64,000 bases of DNA from Marinoscillum sp. 108 (GTDB lineage Bacteria; Bacteroidota; Bacteroidia; Cytophagales; Cyclobacteriaceae): positions 620,001 to 684,000 of the forward strand of contig NZ_LR734808.1 in NCBI RefSeq assembly GCF_902506655.1, given 5' to 3'. Within the stretch, counting starts at the first letter, position 1. Each line of letters opens with the position of its first letter. A model generated the notes under the pieces. That model was not told the DNA's origin and did no database searches. It was given only the letters and a program-made list of their open reading frames with translations. The translations under genes were made by a program, and so were the position numbers. This document shows positions 33,738 to 44,010 of this stretch, in pieces.

Positions 33738-36683
33738 TCAGAATTTGATGATGAATTCACTGAGGTTGGTTTCGCTGCTGAGGTTGAGATGCTTCCTCAG
33801 GCGATATCGGCAGCCCTCAATGCTACGGATTGTTATATTCATCATTGAAGCTATTTCCTTTGAAGAAAGGTTCAGTCGGAGATAGGCTGCCAATTGGAGG
33901 TCTTTTGGAGTGATGTCAGGAAACTGGCATTTGAGACGTTCCAGGAAATCTTCGTGTACTTTGTCAAAGTGAATTTTGAACTGACGCCAATCCTGGTCGG
34001 TATCTATGTCCTGGTTGATGTGTTTGATCACTCGCTGAATCAACTCCTTATTAGAATCCTTTGCTTTTTTGAGAAGGCTTTCCAGGTCCTCACGTACCTT
34101 GATGAGCACTCCGTTCTTTTGAGTAATCATCATGATAGAAGCGGCCATTTCTGCATTGAGCACGTCCATTTTTGACCTGGAAATGGCAATTTCAGCCTCG
34201 AGTTTTTCATTTTTAAGGGTGATCAATTCCTGCTCAGTGAGAAGTTTCTCAGCATTGTATTCTTCACGATTTCTTTGAAGCACATCCATTTGTGCCAGTC
34301 GCTCCTTTTTTTGAGCGTTTTCAATCCTCTTTCGGTAGAGTTTCATCAAACCGACTCCTATCAGCAAAAAAGTGATGACGTAGGCTACTTTGGCCATGGT
34401 GGTCAGGTACCAGGGAGGTAATACTTTGAAAGAATAGTGAGCCTCTTTGCTTTCAAACCCATAGACATTGGTGGCTTTGACTCTGAAGATGTACTCTCCG
34501 GCTGGCAGGTTGGTATAGGTTTTCGATAGTTCATGCTCACCGGTAAACCAGCTCTTGTCAAAACCTTCCAGATAGTAGCTATAGGAAGTCTGATCGGGCG
34601 ATTCAAAATAGTCACTGGCATAATAAAACCGGATAGCATTTTGATCGTACCGGAGTAGCGGAGGATCCACATGATCAGAAATAGGTTTTTGCTGATCGAT
34701 GGGTAGTTGTCCGTAAAGGAGGGAGTCATTGGTTACGCAGCGCACTTCAGTGATGGAAGCCAGGTAGGGCTTGGCATAATTCCGATTTACCGTACGATCA
34801 AAAAGAACGATACCATTCTTGGTTCCAAAAAGGACGGCATTTTGGCTGAGAGAGTTGATGTTTTCAAATCCCGGATTGAAACGACCCTGCAGATGCTGCA
34901 GGGGAGCCTTGGTGACTTCATATTTTTCATTGTCGTAAAAGTCAATGATTCCCATTTCGTCATGCATGTCCTGGCCTTTGATGTACCATATCTTGCCGTC
35001 ATCCTCCTTCAATAGGCGGATATGCTGGGTATTGCCCAATATGCGCGTATATAGCGGATCTGCTACCATCGTGTCCAGGGCGTAATCATACTGATAGGTA
35101 CCGCGTTCGGTACCAAACAAAACCTGATTTTTGACTTTGAAAAGATTGACAAAGAGACTTGTAGGAAACCCATGCTCCTTTTTGTAAAGCTTCACCTCAG
35201 CGAAGCGCTTCATTGCTTGATCCAGCCGGAGCCGGTAAATGCCTTTGTACCCGTGGGCCATCCAGATGTTGTTTTTGTCATCCAGCTCTATGATTCGGCT
35301 GGTTTCTTCAAATCCCTCAATTTTTCGCAGATATCTAAAATCACCATCGGAGAGCTCAAATAGGTGAATGCCATCATAGGCACCCTGGAGATAGTATTTT
35401 GGATTGCCTTCCCGAATGGGTATAAGGTTCCAAACACCTGTGCCTTCGAAAATTCTGATGGCAGAGCTACCCTCAATTCGGTAGAGCCCTTCATGTTGAC
35501 ATACGTATATCTGACCGTCGATGAGATGGAGGTTCCATACCTGACCAGACAGCCCCTTGATCTGCTTGAAGTGCAGGGTGGGTGTGAGGGGGTTTTCCTG
35601 ATCGTTCCATTCGGTATAGAATACCCCTGAATTGGTGCCCACATATAGTTTGTCATTGTGAATGAGCGTAGAGGAAACAGTACCTTCTAACTCGTAATTG
35701 TCTGCAATCTTATATAGGGGAATGGCGGTTTGCACATAATCAATGCCCGTTTCTGTTGCCACCCACAGGTTACCGATATGATCAGAACCGATGGCCAGAA
35801 TGGTGTTGCTTTGCAGGCCGTTGCTTTTGTTGAGCCATTGGATGGGTCTGAAGGCATCGTCTAATATCAGCAGTCCGGCGCCCACAGTGCCCACTGCCAG
35901 ATAATCATTGCGGAGTTTATACAGACATTGTATTTTGTGCCCTTGCATGAAGGCACTACTAATGTGTTTTTCAGGCACTATTTTACCATTCTCAAAGGTG
36001 AGAATGCCATGATCCTGGGTCACGAGTTGCAGGCCGCCATGATGATTGTCAAAGATTCTGAGGACGGTGCCCTGTACATCTGCACCGCTGATGACCTTGC
36101 GGAGTCCGGTCGGCTTTACTACATAAATGTTAAATGAGCGATCCTGCACCAGAATAGAATCGCCAATCTTGGAAAACCCATCAATCATTGGAGTTTTTAT
36201 CACATTGATGGTGTCATCCTTGTAGATATAGACGGCACCTCTGGCATGAAAGTGAATGCCGGAGGATGTCTCCAGAATGGCCCAGATGTCGCTAAACTCT
36301 CTTGAGTCTTCAGGAACCTTGGAGAGCAGGGAAATGTAACGTTTCTGACCGGCATTGTTGATTTTGAGGTAGCCAAACTCGTTTTGTGCTCCTATATAGA
36401 TGGTGCTGTCCCTTCCTTTGTAAATAGACCAGACTACGGTCTTGTTGGTGGGCTGGGTAATCAGACTCCAGTCTCTGCCATTGTATTCCAGCAGGCCATA
36501 GTTATTGCCGAAGAGCATCCTTCCCTGATCATCCTGAAGGATGCTCCAGTTTTGGGCACCGGCCTGGTATTCATCATAAGTGAAATTGCGGATGTTGGGT
36601 ACACCCTTATTTCCTATCTGGCCGTAGGCGATCTGGCCACAGATGAGCCCCCATAAAAGCATACATAATCGTTGGTTCACCAC
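33738..36683 (-). CDS. Second beta-propeller/Y_Y_Y sensor with LuxR-type HTH
   Basis: The longest reading starts at GTG 36681-36683 (981 residues); an ATG at 36660-36662 is the alternative, and the GTG start gives the signal peptide a positive charge. The order is propeller (about 25-680; MLFGNNYGLLEYNGRDW, GTKNGIVLFDR), Y_Y_Y domain (about 710-785; TSYSYYLEGFDKSW), membrane helix (about 790-810), coiled coil, HTH (TPKDLQLAAYLRLNLSSKEIA, then IRSIEGCRYRLRKHL). It resembles the regulator at 19816 throughout but is clearly divergent. It lies upstream of and co-directional with the chitinase operon, its likely target. Confidence 0.93.
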   Translation of the reverse strand: MVNQRLCMLLWGLICGQIAYGQIGNKGVPNIRNFTYDEYQAGAQNWSILQDDQGRMLFGNNYGLLEYNGRDWSLITQPTNKTVVWSIYKGRDSTIYIGAQNEFGYLKINNAGQKRYISLLSKVPEDSREFSDIWAILETSSGIHFHARGAVYIYKDDTINVIKTPMIDGFSKIGDSILVQDRSFNIYVVKPTGLRKVISGADVQGTVLRIFDNHHGGLQLVTQDHGILTFENGKIVPEKHISSAFMQGHKIQCLYKLRNDYLAVGTVGAGLLILDDAFRPIQWLNKSNGLQSNTILAIGSDHIGNLWVATETGIDYVQTAIPLYKIADNYELEGTVSSTLIHNDKLYVGTNSGVFYTEWNDQENPLTPTLHFKQIKGLSGQVWNLHLIDGQIYVCQHEGLYRIEGSSAIRIFEGTGVWNLIPIREGNPKYYLQGAYDGIHLFELSDGDFRYLRKIEGFEETSRIIELDDKNNIWMAHGYKGIYRLRLDQAMKRFAEVKLYKKEHGFPTSLFVNLFKVKNQVLFGTERGTYQYDYALDTMVADPLYTRILGNTQHIRLLKEDDGKIWYIKGQDMHDEMGIIDFYDNEKYEVTKAPLQHLQGRFNPGFENINSLSQNAVLFGTKNGIVLFDRTVNRNYAKPYLASITEVRCVTNDSLLYGQLPIDQQKPISDHVDPPLLRYDQNAIRFYYASDYFESPDQTSYSYYLEGFDKSWFTGEHELSKTYTNLPAGEYIFRVKATNVYGFESKEAHYSFKVLPPWYLTTMAKVAYVITFLLIGVGLMKLYRKRIENAQKKERLAQMDVLQRNREEYNAEKLLTEQELITLKNEKLEAEIAISRSKMDVLNAEMAASIMMITQKNGVLIKVREDLESLLKKAKDSNKELIQRVIKHINQDIDTDQDWRQFKIHFDKVHEDFLERLKCQFPDITPKDLQLAAYLRLNLSSKEIASMMNITIRSIEGCRYRLRKHLNLSSETNLSEFIIKF

Positions 36684-36867
36684 TTATAGGCTGCTGGTCA
36701 AAAAAGTGTTGTCTAATGCGCATATTACAAAATTTTATCTTAATTCCTGAAGGAAAACCCTGCGGTGGCACTACTTCAAATTTACTTCATATGTCACCCC
36801 ATTTCATTTTTTAAGGCTTTTCCCTTCCCGACCAGTTGACCGGGTGAATCCATTCATCTGTCATATC

Positions 36868-38883
36868 ATGTCGTTTGGAGACAGTTGGTTACTGGTGGTC
36901 GAAGTTTCACCAACTCCTACTATTTTGGAAGTGCCTTTTGATAATAAATGGGTAATTTATCAGCCAAACCATCCAGGCAGTATGAATATTTCTTTGATTA
37001 ATGCTGAGTTGCAGCCATTAGCCAGGCTTTTTGATCTCTTATCCAATCATCAACCAGATCAGTCTTTTATTATTTATGGAATAAAAAAAGAGGATCTTAA
37101 ATCACTTAATTCTTTCATTGATTCGCTTCAGTTTTTGAAAGCAAAATCTCTAGGGGAGCGGCAATTGATAGCACCCGGAGAGGTTTTTCTGGTTCAACAA
37201 AAAACAGCATTTTACATGGACGGCCAGTACATCGGAGCAAGGGAGCATACCGAATCGTCACATGAAAAGCATCGGGTAGATTTGACCTCACAGGAAGACG
37301 CGGCACGACATAAGTATCTGCTGGAGGTCAGCAGAGAACTGATCTGTACACACGATCCGGGGGGTGCTTATAAGTTTGTGTCCCCATCTGTGCACAAACT
37401 TCTTGGCTATGACCCTGAGGAGTTGATAGGGAAGGATCCCTACACCTATTTTCATCCTGATGATATAGCGCATGTGGTGAAAACCTCCCATGACCTGGCG
37501 TTGAAGGGCCTTCAGCCTCACCGGGTTCAGTATCGCTTTCTGCACAAAAATGGCACCTATATTTGGCTGGACACTTATACAGAGGTGATCAAAAATGACA
37601 TGGGAGGAATCAGCTCATTGATCACTGTATCCAGGGACATCAACGACTTGAAAGAAGCCGAGATCAGACTAAGAGAGAGTGATCAACGGTTTAGGGCTAT
37701 CGCAAACAATATTCCAGGGGTCGTTTACCTGTGCCGAAATGATGAGACCTACAGCATGCTATACCTCAACCTGGAAGTGATGAACCTGACCGGGTATACA
37801 CCTGATGAATTTATTCAAAATCAGATCAGCTTTGTGGACCTTTATCACCCCGATGATAAGGAAACGATTTTTGCGAAAGTAGATTCGGCATTGGAACACA
37901 AGGAGCCTTTCCACATTACCTACAGGTTGAAAAACAAACATTCCGAAGATTGGGTCTGGGTGGATGAGTACGGGCAGGGAATCTATGAAGGCGATGAGCT
38001 GCGGCTGATTGAGGGTGTTTTGCTCGACATTACCGAGCGAAAGCTGGTAGAGTATCAGCTGGAGCGCTATACGGAAAATCTGGAGCACGTGGTGGCCGAA
38101 AGAACCCGGGAGCTGAAGGTGAAGAATGAGGCGCTTGTAAAAGGGAATAGTGAGTTGGAACAAGCCCTGAAAGAATTGAAATCAACACAGTCTCAGCTGA
38201 TTCAGGCTGAGAAAATGGCCTCATTGGGGATACTGGCGGCTGGCATTGGTCATGAGATCAACAACCCGCTGAACTTCATCAAAAATGGCTGTTCAGGACT
38301 GATTCAAGAGCTGGAAGAGCATCCGGAATATGATGAAGAACTGCTCAAGCCATTCCTGGAAATCATCGATGACGGAGTGACCAGAGCTAGCGAAATAGTG
38401 AAGAGCCTTACACATTTCAGCAGACAGGTGAAAAGCATGGAGGAACGTTGTGTGATCCATGACGTCATTGATCATTGCGTGGTAATGCTCCAATCCAACC
38501 TTAAGCATAAGGTAGAAATAGTGAAGGACTATGCACCAGAGGAATTGGTCGTCATTGGCAACGAGGGCAAATTGCACCAGGCTTTTTTAAATATTCTGGT
38601 AAATGCCGAGCAGTCTATTCAGGAGCAGGGTAGCATAGTGATTCGAACAGCCAGGCAGGAACATGGGATCGTTGTGAGTTTTGAGGATGATGGAGAGGGG
38701 ATTGCTGAGGAGAACCTTTCCAGAATAGGGGATCCGTTTTTTACGACTAAAGCCCCTGGGGCCGGAACAGGCCTGGGGCTCTTCATTACCTATACCCTCA
38801 TCAAGGAGTTGAATGGAGAGGTTCAAGTGGAGTCTGAGCTAAAAAAAGGGTCAAAATTCACGATCACGTTTTCAAATCCTTAG
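36868..38883 (+). CDS. Cytoplasmic two-PAS sensor histidine kinase
   Basis: I take ATG 36868 (671 residues); an in-frame GTG at 36844 would add eight. There is no membrane segment. Residues ~1-125 resemble no family I know. Two PAS_3 domains follow (about 155-275, [19 protein letters not shown]; about 285-405, [18 protein letters not shown]), both with the PAC pattern ending ITVSRDIND and LLDITERK. A coiled coil leads to the kinase core with H-box [13 protein letters not shown]-box [13 protein letters not shown]1 DDGEGIA and G2 GTGLGLF. A single-domain receiver starts 12 bp downstream and is its likely partner. Confidence 0.92.
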   Translation: MSFGDSWLLVVEVSPTPTILEVPFDNKWVIYQPNHPGSMNISLINAELQPLARLFDLLSNHQPDQSFIIYGIKKEDLKSLNSFIDSLQFLKAKSLGERQLIAPGEVFLVQQKTAFYMDGQYIGAREHTESSHEKHRVDLTSQEDAARHKYLLEVSRELICTHDPGGAYKFVSPSVHKLLGYDPEELIGKDPYTYFHPDDIAHVVKTSHDLALKGLQPHRVQYRFLHKNGTYIWLDTYTEVIKNDMGGISSLITVSRDINDLKEAEIRLRESDQRFRAIANNIPGVVYLCRNDETYSMLYLNLEVMNLTGYTPDEFIQNQISFVDLYHPDDKETIFAKVDSALEHKEPFHITYRLKNKHSEDWVWVDEYGQGIYEGDELRLIEGVLLDITERKLVEYQLERYTENLEHVVAERTRELKVKNEALVKGNSELEQALKELKSTQSQLIQAEKMASLGILAAGIGHEINNPLNFIKNGCSGLIQELEEHPEYDEELLKPFLEIIDDGVTRASEIVKSLTHFSRQVKSMEERCVIHDVIDHCVVMLQSNLKHKVEIVKDYAPEELVVIGNEGKLHQAFLNILVNAEQSIQEQGSIVIRTARQEHGIVVSFEDDGEGIAEENLSRIGDPFFTTKAPGAGTGLGLFITYTLIKELNGEVQVESELKKGSKFTITFSNP

Positions 38884-38895
38884 ATTTACATAAGG

Positions 38896-39288
38896 ATGGT
38901 TGATCATAAAAACATAACGGTCTTATATGTAGATGATGAAAAAGATAACCTCTTTGTCTTCAAGGCTAACTTTAATCGGAAATTTGAAGTGATTACTTCT
39001 ATTTCTGCCATGGAGGCTTTGGATGAACTGGAGGAGCATCACAATCAGATCATCGTGGTGATCAGTGATATGAGAATGCCGGTAATGAATGGTCTGGAGT
39101 TTATCAAAATTGCCAAAGCCAGGTATAGTAAAATCTTTTATTGCATCCTGACAGGGTATGGCTATGATGACGACATTCAGCAGGCCCTATCCGATAACCT
39201 GATTTTGAAATGCTTCACCAAGCCCTTTGATGCCCGCGAAATAGAAGATACCATTCTCCTGGCTGCCGCCAGTCGTTTGCAAGGCTGA
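38896..39288 (+). CDS. Single-domain response regulator (receiver only)
   Basis: The 130-residue protein is one complete receiver domain: acidic pair in YVDDEKDN (Asp13, Asp14), phospho-acceptor Asp58 in VISDMRMP, switch Thr in CILTGYG and Lys in CFTKPFD. There is no output domain, so it acts through protein contacts, for example a phosphorelay or chemotaxis-like target. It lies 12 bp after the histidine kinase gene, and these are the only two genes in the transcript before a gap of about 120 bp. Confidence 0.95.
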   Translation: MVDHKNITVLYVDDEKDNLFVFKANFNRKFEVITSISAMEALDELEEHHNQIIVVISDMRMPVMNGLEFIKIAKARYSKIFYCILTGYGYDDDIQQALSDNLILKCFTKPFDAREIEDTILLAAASRLQG

Positions 39289-39412
39289 CTCAAAAAAAAA
39301 TGATCACTCGTTAATGTGTCTTTTCGTCCCAAATATCCACTTTCCTGTCGAATAGTTGTCTTATAAATCACCGAACGGATATTAGCTTACTCAACCAGAT
39401 AGAACCAATCAT

Positions 39413-42400
39413 TTGATTCCGAAACCTTATAAAATTTTACTAACCATATTTTGGCTTGGCGCACAGGTAGGCTTTGCCCAGACAGGACCTGGAGGTGTGG
39501 GTAATACCACAACCAACAGACTTTGGCTCAAAGCTGATGGGAATGTATATAGTGATGCGGGCGTCACTGTGGCTACTGATGGAGTGGCTGTAAGACAATG
39601 GAATGATCACTCCGGTAATAATAACAATGCCTCGCAGGCTACTTTAGGAAACAGGCCCGTTTATGCAACGAATGTCATCAATGGACAACCGGCACTCAGA
39701 TTTACCGGTAACACTTACATCGATCCGGGAGCATTAGGGATAGCTGGTACAGGAGGCTTTTCTTATGTGATTGTATTTAAGGATACCAGTTATACTGCAG
39801 GAGGAATGTCTGACGGAGCAGGTGATTACTTGATTGACCGGACACCAGCTACCAATGAGCTTGCTGGCTTGAAAATTGCCAATACCAATAAATATGGCTT
39901 TCAGAAAAGGACGAACGCCGGGGGTGGACTAGGTGGGCCGGTAAGCGCCACCGCTGTGAATACTACCAATTTTCATGTGATAGACTATCAACGTCAAAGA
40001 GGGACTTCCTATCAATTGTATCTCGACGGATCCCTCGACGCTTCTGTAGCGGATGCAGATGGCGACCTCACTCCGCCTGTACCACGTATAGGTAGGCATT
40101 TCAATACTGCCAATAATGGTGTAAAAGGGTACATCTCAGAGCTGATCATCTACAATACTCACTTGAATACTGCTCAGCTCAATATCATCAACACTTATCT
40201 CGCGGCTAAATACAGCCTGACCATAGCGAATGATAAATATGCATATGACAGCAATCATGGCCATGAAGTAGCCGGGATTGGACGTGAGAACGCCAGCAAC
40301 ACACACACAGCGGCCATGTCCGGGGGAATACTGCGAATATCGGGAGCCAGCGCTTTGGGTGATCTTGATTATCTTCTTTTTGGGCATGACAATACTGATG
40401 TGACCTCCACATGGACCTCCACAGAGACTCCTTCGGATAAGTCAGGAATTCAGAGACTTTCCCGGGAATGGCGGCTGGATGAGACAGGGGATGTGGGAAC
40501 AGTGGACGTAACAGTGGATGTCGCTACACTGCCATCTTTACCTGTTGATCACACCCTATATGCGCTGATGGTAGACTCAGATGGAGACTTCAGTAGTGGA
40601 GCGAGTGTATATGAGCTTACCTTTTCATCTGGTACGGAGTACACCGTAAATGCTTTAACCATTAGTGATGGTGATCATGTGGCGATAGCTGCTATAGAGC
40701 CTCTGGTTCAGCATACACTCAGTACATCCAGTGATTTTGAGCCAAACGATGCGGTGGTAGAAGTGGAGCTGAATTTTATTACTGCAACTGATAGGACAGT
40801 GGATTATGATACTTCGGATGGTTCAGCCGCAGCAGGGAGCGACTATACTTCTGTGACCGGAGGTACTGCTACGATACTATCGGGGACTTCATCGGGTAGC
40901 TATACCATCAGCATCACCAATGACGTCACGGTAGAGGATAGTGAGGATTTTGACATCACATTGAGCAATCCTTCATCAGGAATCACCTTGGGGAGTATTG
41001 TTTCGCACACCTATACCATTTTTGATGATGATAACTCCAGAAAAATTTATTTGGATGCCTCATCGTCCAGTGGTGATGAAAGTGTGACAGGAGTATCTGT
41101 ATCCATCTCCATCAACAACATCGATGGCGTGAATCCTACTTCCGTGGATTATAGTGTGACGGGAGGAACTGCCACTGGCGGGGGGACGGACTTCACACTA
41201 GCAGCCGGCACGGTTACTATCGCAGCAGGAGGCTCATCCGGATCGTTCAATATTACAATCAATGATGATGCGCTGTATGAAAATAATGAGACCATCATTA
41301 TTACCCTATCCAACCCTGTTAATTGCAACCTGGATGGGGTAGCTCCTTTGGGAGGTACGGGGTTCATTGTGTATACCTACACCATCAATGATAACGACTC
41401 TCCTCCGGTCATTCAGTTTACGACAGCTACTTCAAGCGGATCGGAAGCTGTCAGCTCCGTTAATTTTCAGATAGATCTGGATGCAATATCTGGTCTAAAT
41501 TCGACGGTGAGTTATGCCGTGTCTGGTACAGCCACGGGCTCGGGCACTGATTATACGTTGAGTAGTGGCACGTTTACCATACCTGCAGGGAGTGCTTCCG
41601 GCAACATCACCGCTACTGTGGTGGATGATGCTGTTCTTGAGCTGCGGGAAACCATCGTGATCACCATCTCTTCACCTGTGAATGCATCTCTGGGTACAAA
41701 TACTGTTCACACTTATACTATTTTGGATGATGAGTTTTTCGGATACACTGGTCCGGGAGGTGTGGGAGATGCTAGCACCAACAAGCTTTGGCTGAAGGCG
41801 GATACGGGTGTATTCGCTGATGCCGGGAGCACCATGGCTACAGATGGCAACGGAGTGCAACAATGGCAAGACCTATCGGGTAATGCCAATCACGCAAATC
41901 AGGCAACACCCGCTAATCAGCCCATCTATCGCACCAATATTGTCAACACACAGCCCGCTATGAACTTTACGGGGGACACCTATATAGATGCAGGGTCGCC
42001 AGGTATTGCCGGAGATGGAGGGTTTACTTATTTCGTTGTAGTAGAAGCCACTTCCTATGCGTCGGGCTCCACATCAGATGGCTCTGGCGACTACATCATT
42101 GATAGAACGGTAGATACTAATGAGCTTGCTAGTCTGAAAGTAGCTAACACCAATAAATATGGTTTTCAGAAAAGGGATAATTCCGGTGGAGGGTTGGGTG
42201 GCCCAGTGACCACCACAAACATTAATACATCTGCCTTTCAGATGGTAGATTATATGAGAAACCGTGGAAGTAATTATCAGGTTTACCTCAATAGCACTCT
42301 GGAAGGCACATTAAGTGACAGTGATGGAGACCTCACCCCGGCAGCTACCAGAATCGGACGACATCAGTCCATAGCCTCAGCTGGGCTGAAAGGATATATT

Positions 42401-43510
42401 TCCGAGTTGGCCATTTACAATTTCGGTTTGAATACCGCGCAGAGGATCATTGTAGATAATTATCTGTCAGCTAAGTATGGAATTACCATTTCGAACGACC
42501 GATACGCCTATGATACTCCGGGAACCTATGAGCACTATGTGGCTGGTATAGGGAGGGAAACGATATCAAGTTTTCATCAGGATGCTCAGGGCCCTGCCAT
42601 TGTCAGGATCTACTCTCCCTCAAGCCTCGATGATGGCGATTACCTCTTGTGGGGGCACGATAACGCTGATCCCATGTATGGCCCGCGGTTCATTGCCTGG
42701 ACAGATCCGCCTGCCGGGATCGACAATGCCATGCACAGAACCTGGCGGGTGGATGAGACGGGAGAGGTAGGTACCGTTTCTGTAAGTTTTGATCTGACGG
42801 GCTATGAGGTAGAAAGCGGTAGCCACCTCAGACTGCTCGTTGATAGTGATGATGGAGATTTTGAGAATGCCACACTCTATCCGGTTTCGTCTTATACAGA
42901 TTCGATTGCCACTTTTGATAATATCGATTTCAGTGCTGGCCAATGGTTCACCATTGGAAGTACCGATGAAAAAACAATATTACCTATTGAGCTGCTGAGT
43001 TTTGAGGGACAATTTATCACCAACAGAGTGGACCTCAAGTGGGTGACTGTTTCCGAACATGATAATGATTACTTCACGCTGGAGCGAAAAGGAAGGAATG
43101 CTGAGTGGTTGATACTGGATAGTATACAAGGTGCAGGTGACAGTGACCAGTTGCTTACTTATGTCTGGTCCGATTGGCAGCCGATAGATTTTGCGTATTA
43201 CAGACTGAAGCAGACAGATTATGATGGGAAGTTTACCTACTCACAGAGTATTGTAGTGATGGCTGAGTACCTGGGGCTGCCTGCTTTTAATATTTATCCT
43301 GTCCCTGCAGTAAGCACCATTACTCTTTCTGGCAACATCAATCGTCTGGATGGCTTTTCAGTGTTTGATCCGGCCGGACGCAATGTTACGTACTTAATAG
43401 AAGTGCTGAATCATGCCCCAGCACGGATAGAACTGGATGTTAGTACGTTGCCCAACGGAATCTATTTTATTCGTTCCTCTGGGGCTGTACGTAGGTTTAT
43501 TAAAGAGTAG
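39413..43510 (+). CDS. Giant LamG/Calx-beta surface protein with T9SS domain
   Basis: The reading frame has no ATG near its start. TTG at 39413 gives exactly a signal peptide (MIPKPYKILL to GFAQ), so I accept it. The 1365 residues contain a duplicated unit: a concanavalin/LamG-like domain (30-265 and ~775-1010; GPGGVGxxxTNxLWLKAD, FQKRxNxGGGLGGPV) plus a follow-on domain (LSAKYGITISNDRYAYD, HYVAGIGRE). Between them are three Calx-beta domains (~430-770). A FN3-like stretch (LPIELLSFEGQF) and a T9SS domain (IYPVPAVSTITLS to RRFIKE) end it. It is likely a calcium-stabilised adhesin or glycan binder. Its stop directly abuts that of the convergent small gene. Confidence 0.9.
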   Translation: MIPKPYKILLTIFWLGAQVGFAQTGPGGVGNTTTNRLWLKADGNVYSDAGVTVATDGVAVRQWNDHSGNNNNASQATLGNRPVYATNVINGQPALRFTGNTYIDPGALGIAGTGGFSYVIVFKDTSYTAGGMSDGAGDYLIDRTPATNELAGLKIANTNKYGFQKRTNAGGGLGGPVSATAVNTTNFHVIDYQRQRGTSYQLYLDGSLDASVADADGDLTPPVPRIGRHFNTANNGVKGYISELIIYNTHLNTAQLNIINTYLAAKYSLTIANDKYAYDSNHGHEVAGIGRENASNTHTAAMSGGILRISGASALGDLDYLLFGHDNTDVTSTWTSTETPSDKSGIQRLSREWRLDETGDVGTVDVTVDVATLPSLPVDHTLYALMVDSDGDFSSGASVYELTFSSGTEYTVNALTISDGDHVAIAAIEPLVQHTLSTSSDFEPNDAVVEVELNFITATDRTVDYDTSDGSAAAGSDYTSVTGGTATILSGTSSGSYTISITNDVTVEDSEDFDITLSNPSSGITLGSIVSHTYTIFDDDNSRKIYLDASSSSGDESVTGVSVSISINNIDGVNPTSVDYSVTGGTATGGGTDFTLAAGTVTIAAGGSSGSFNITINDDALYENNETIIITLSNPVNCNLDGVAPLGGTGFIVYTYTINDNDSPPVIQFTTATSSGSEAVSSVNFQIDLDAISGLNSTVSYAVSGTATGSGTDYTLSSGTFTIPAGSASGNITATVVDDAVLELRETIVITISSPVNASLGTNTVHTYTILDDEFFGYTGPGGVGDASTNKLWLKADTGVFADAGSTMATDGNGVQQWQDLSGNANHANQATPANQPIYRTNIVNTQPAMNFTGDTYIDAGSPGIAGDGGFTYFVVVEATSYASGSTSDGSGDYIIDRTVDTNELASLKVANTNKYGFQKRDNSGGGLGGPVTTTNINTSAFQMVDYMRNRGSNYQVYLNSTLEGTLSDSDGDLTPAATRIGRHQSIASAGLKGYISELAIYNFGLNTAQRIIVDNYLSAKYGITISNDRYAYDTPGTYEHYVAGIGRETISSFHQDAQGPAIVRIYSPSSLDDGDYLLWGHDNADPMYGPRFIAWTDPPAGIDNAMHRTWRVDETGEVGTVSVSFDLTGYEVESGSHLRLLVDSDDGDFENATLYPVSSYTDSIATFDNIDFSAGQWFTIGSTDEKTILPIELLSFEGQFITNRVDLKWVTVSEHDNDYFTLERKGRNAEWLILDSIQGAGDSDQLLTYVWSDWQPIDFAYYRLKQTDYDGKFTYSQSIVVMAEYLGLPAFNIYPVPAVSTITLSGNINRLDGFSVFDPAGRNVTYLIEVLNHAPARIELDVSTLPNGIYFIRSSGAVRRFIKE

Positions 43511-43690
43511 TCAATACTCAACAAACTGCCTCAGGCGCATGAGTTCACTGTGGATCCTATCTACCTTGGTTTCTAATTGCTCTATTTCTTCAAACCGCCT
43601 TTCCTGCCGCTTTTGTAACATTTCCATTTGAAGATATCTCAACTCAAGCTGAAGTCGGGAGGTACTCGTTTGGTAAGAAATCTGTAACAT
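43511..43690 (-). CDS. Small coiled-coil protein, copy 2
   Basis: From ATG 43688-43690 this encodes 59 residues, matching the protein of 24648-24824 over its full length (LQLELRYLQMEMLQKRQER, IEQLETKVDRIHSELMRL). A longer frame to 43804 adds unrelated sequence. It is an amphipathic helix with no signal peptide. Its TGA begins on the base after the TAG of the convergent surface-protein gene, and no terminator separates the two, unlike copy 1. Both copies point against a T9SS-cargo gene. Function unknown. Confidence 0.72.
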   Translation of the reverse strand: MLQISYQTSTSRLQLELRYLQMEMLQKRQERRFEEIEQLETKVDRIHSELMRLRQFVEY

Positions 43691-44010
43691 GTGACTATTT
43701 GGTTTAAGTTTTACTGGCTCAATTAAGGCGATGGAGCAGGTGAAGCAATAAGCGGTCCATACTCCTGATGCCGTTGCAATACCTTTATAAAATTGATGAA
43801 TCAAGGATTATTGAATGCTGGCTTCTCGGTGAGTGGTTGTTGATACACGTCAAGTGACCATTGGCTGCCGGTGAGGTGTGATGATTTCAGATGAAGTGAG
43901 TATGCTTTGAGCATATAAGGTGTTGCATTTGTCTATTTAAGAGAAGTACGCCATCCGGAAATGGCAAAATTGTCATGCGTATTTTACATTCACAGTTAAA
44001 CTTTTGAAGC
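43691..44010. other. Divergent intergenic region ahead of GH26
   Basis: These 320 bp separate the small coiled-coil gene from the GH26 gene and hold the start regions of both. I see no gene, no convincing TAnnTTTG promoter with correct spacing, and no strong inverted repeat. Confidence 0.5.
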
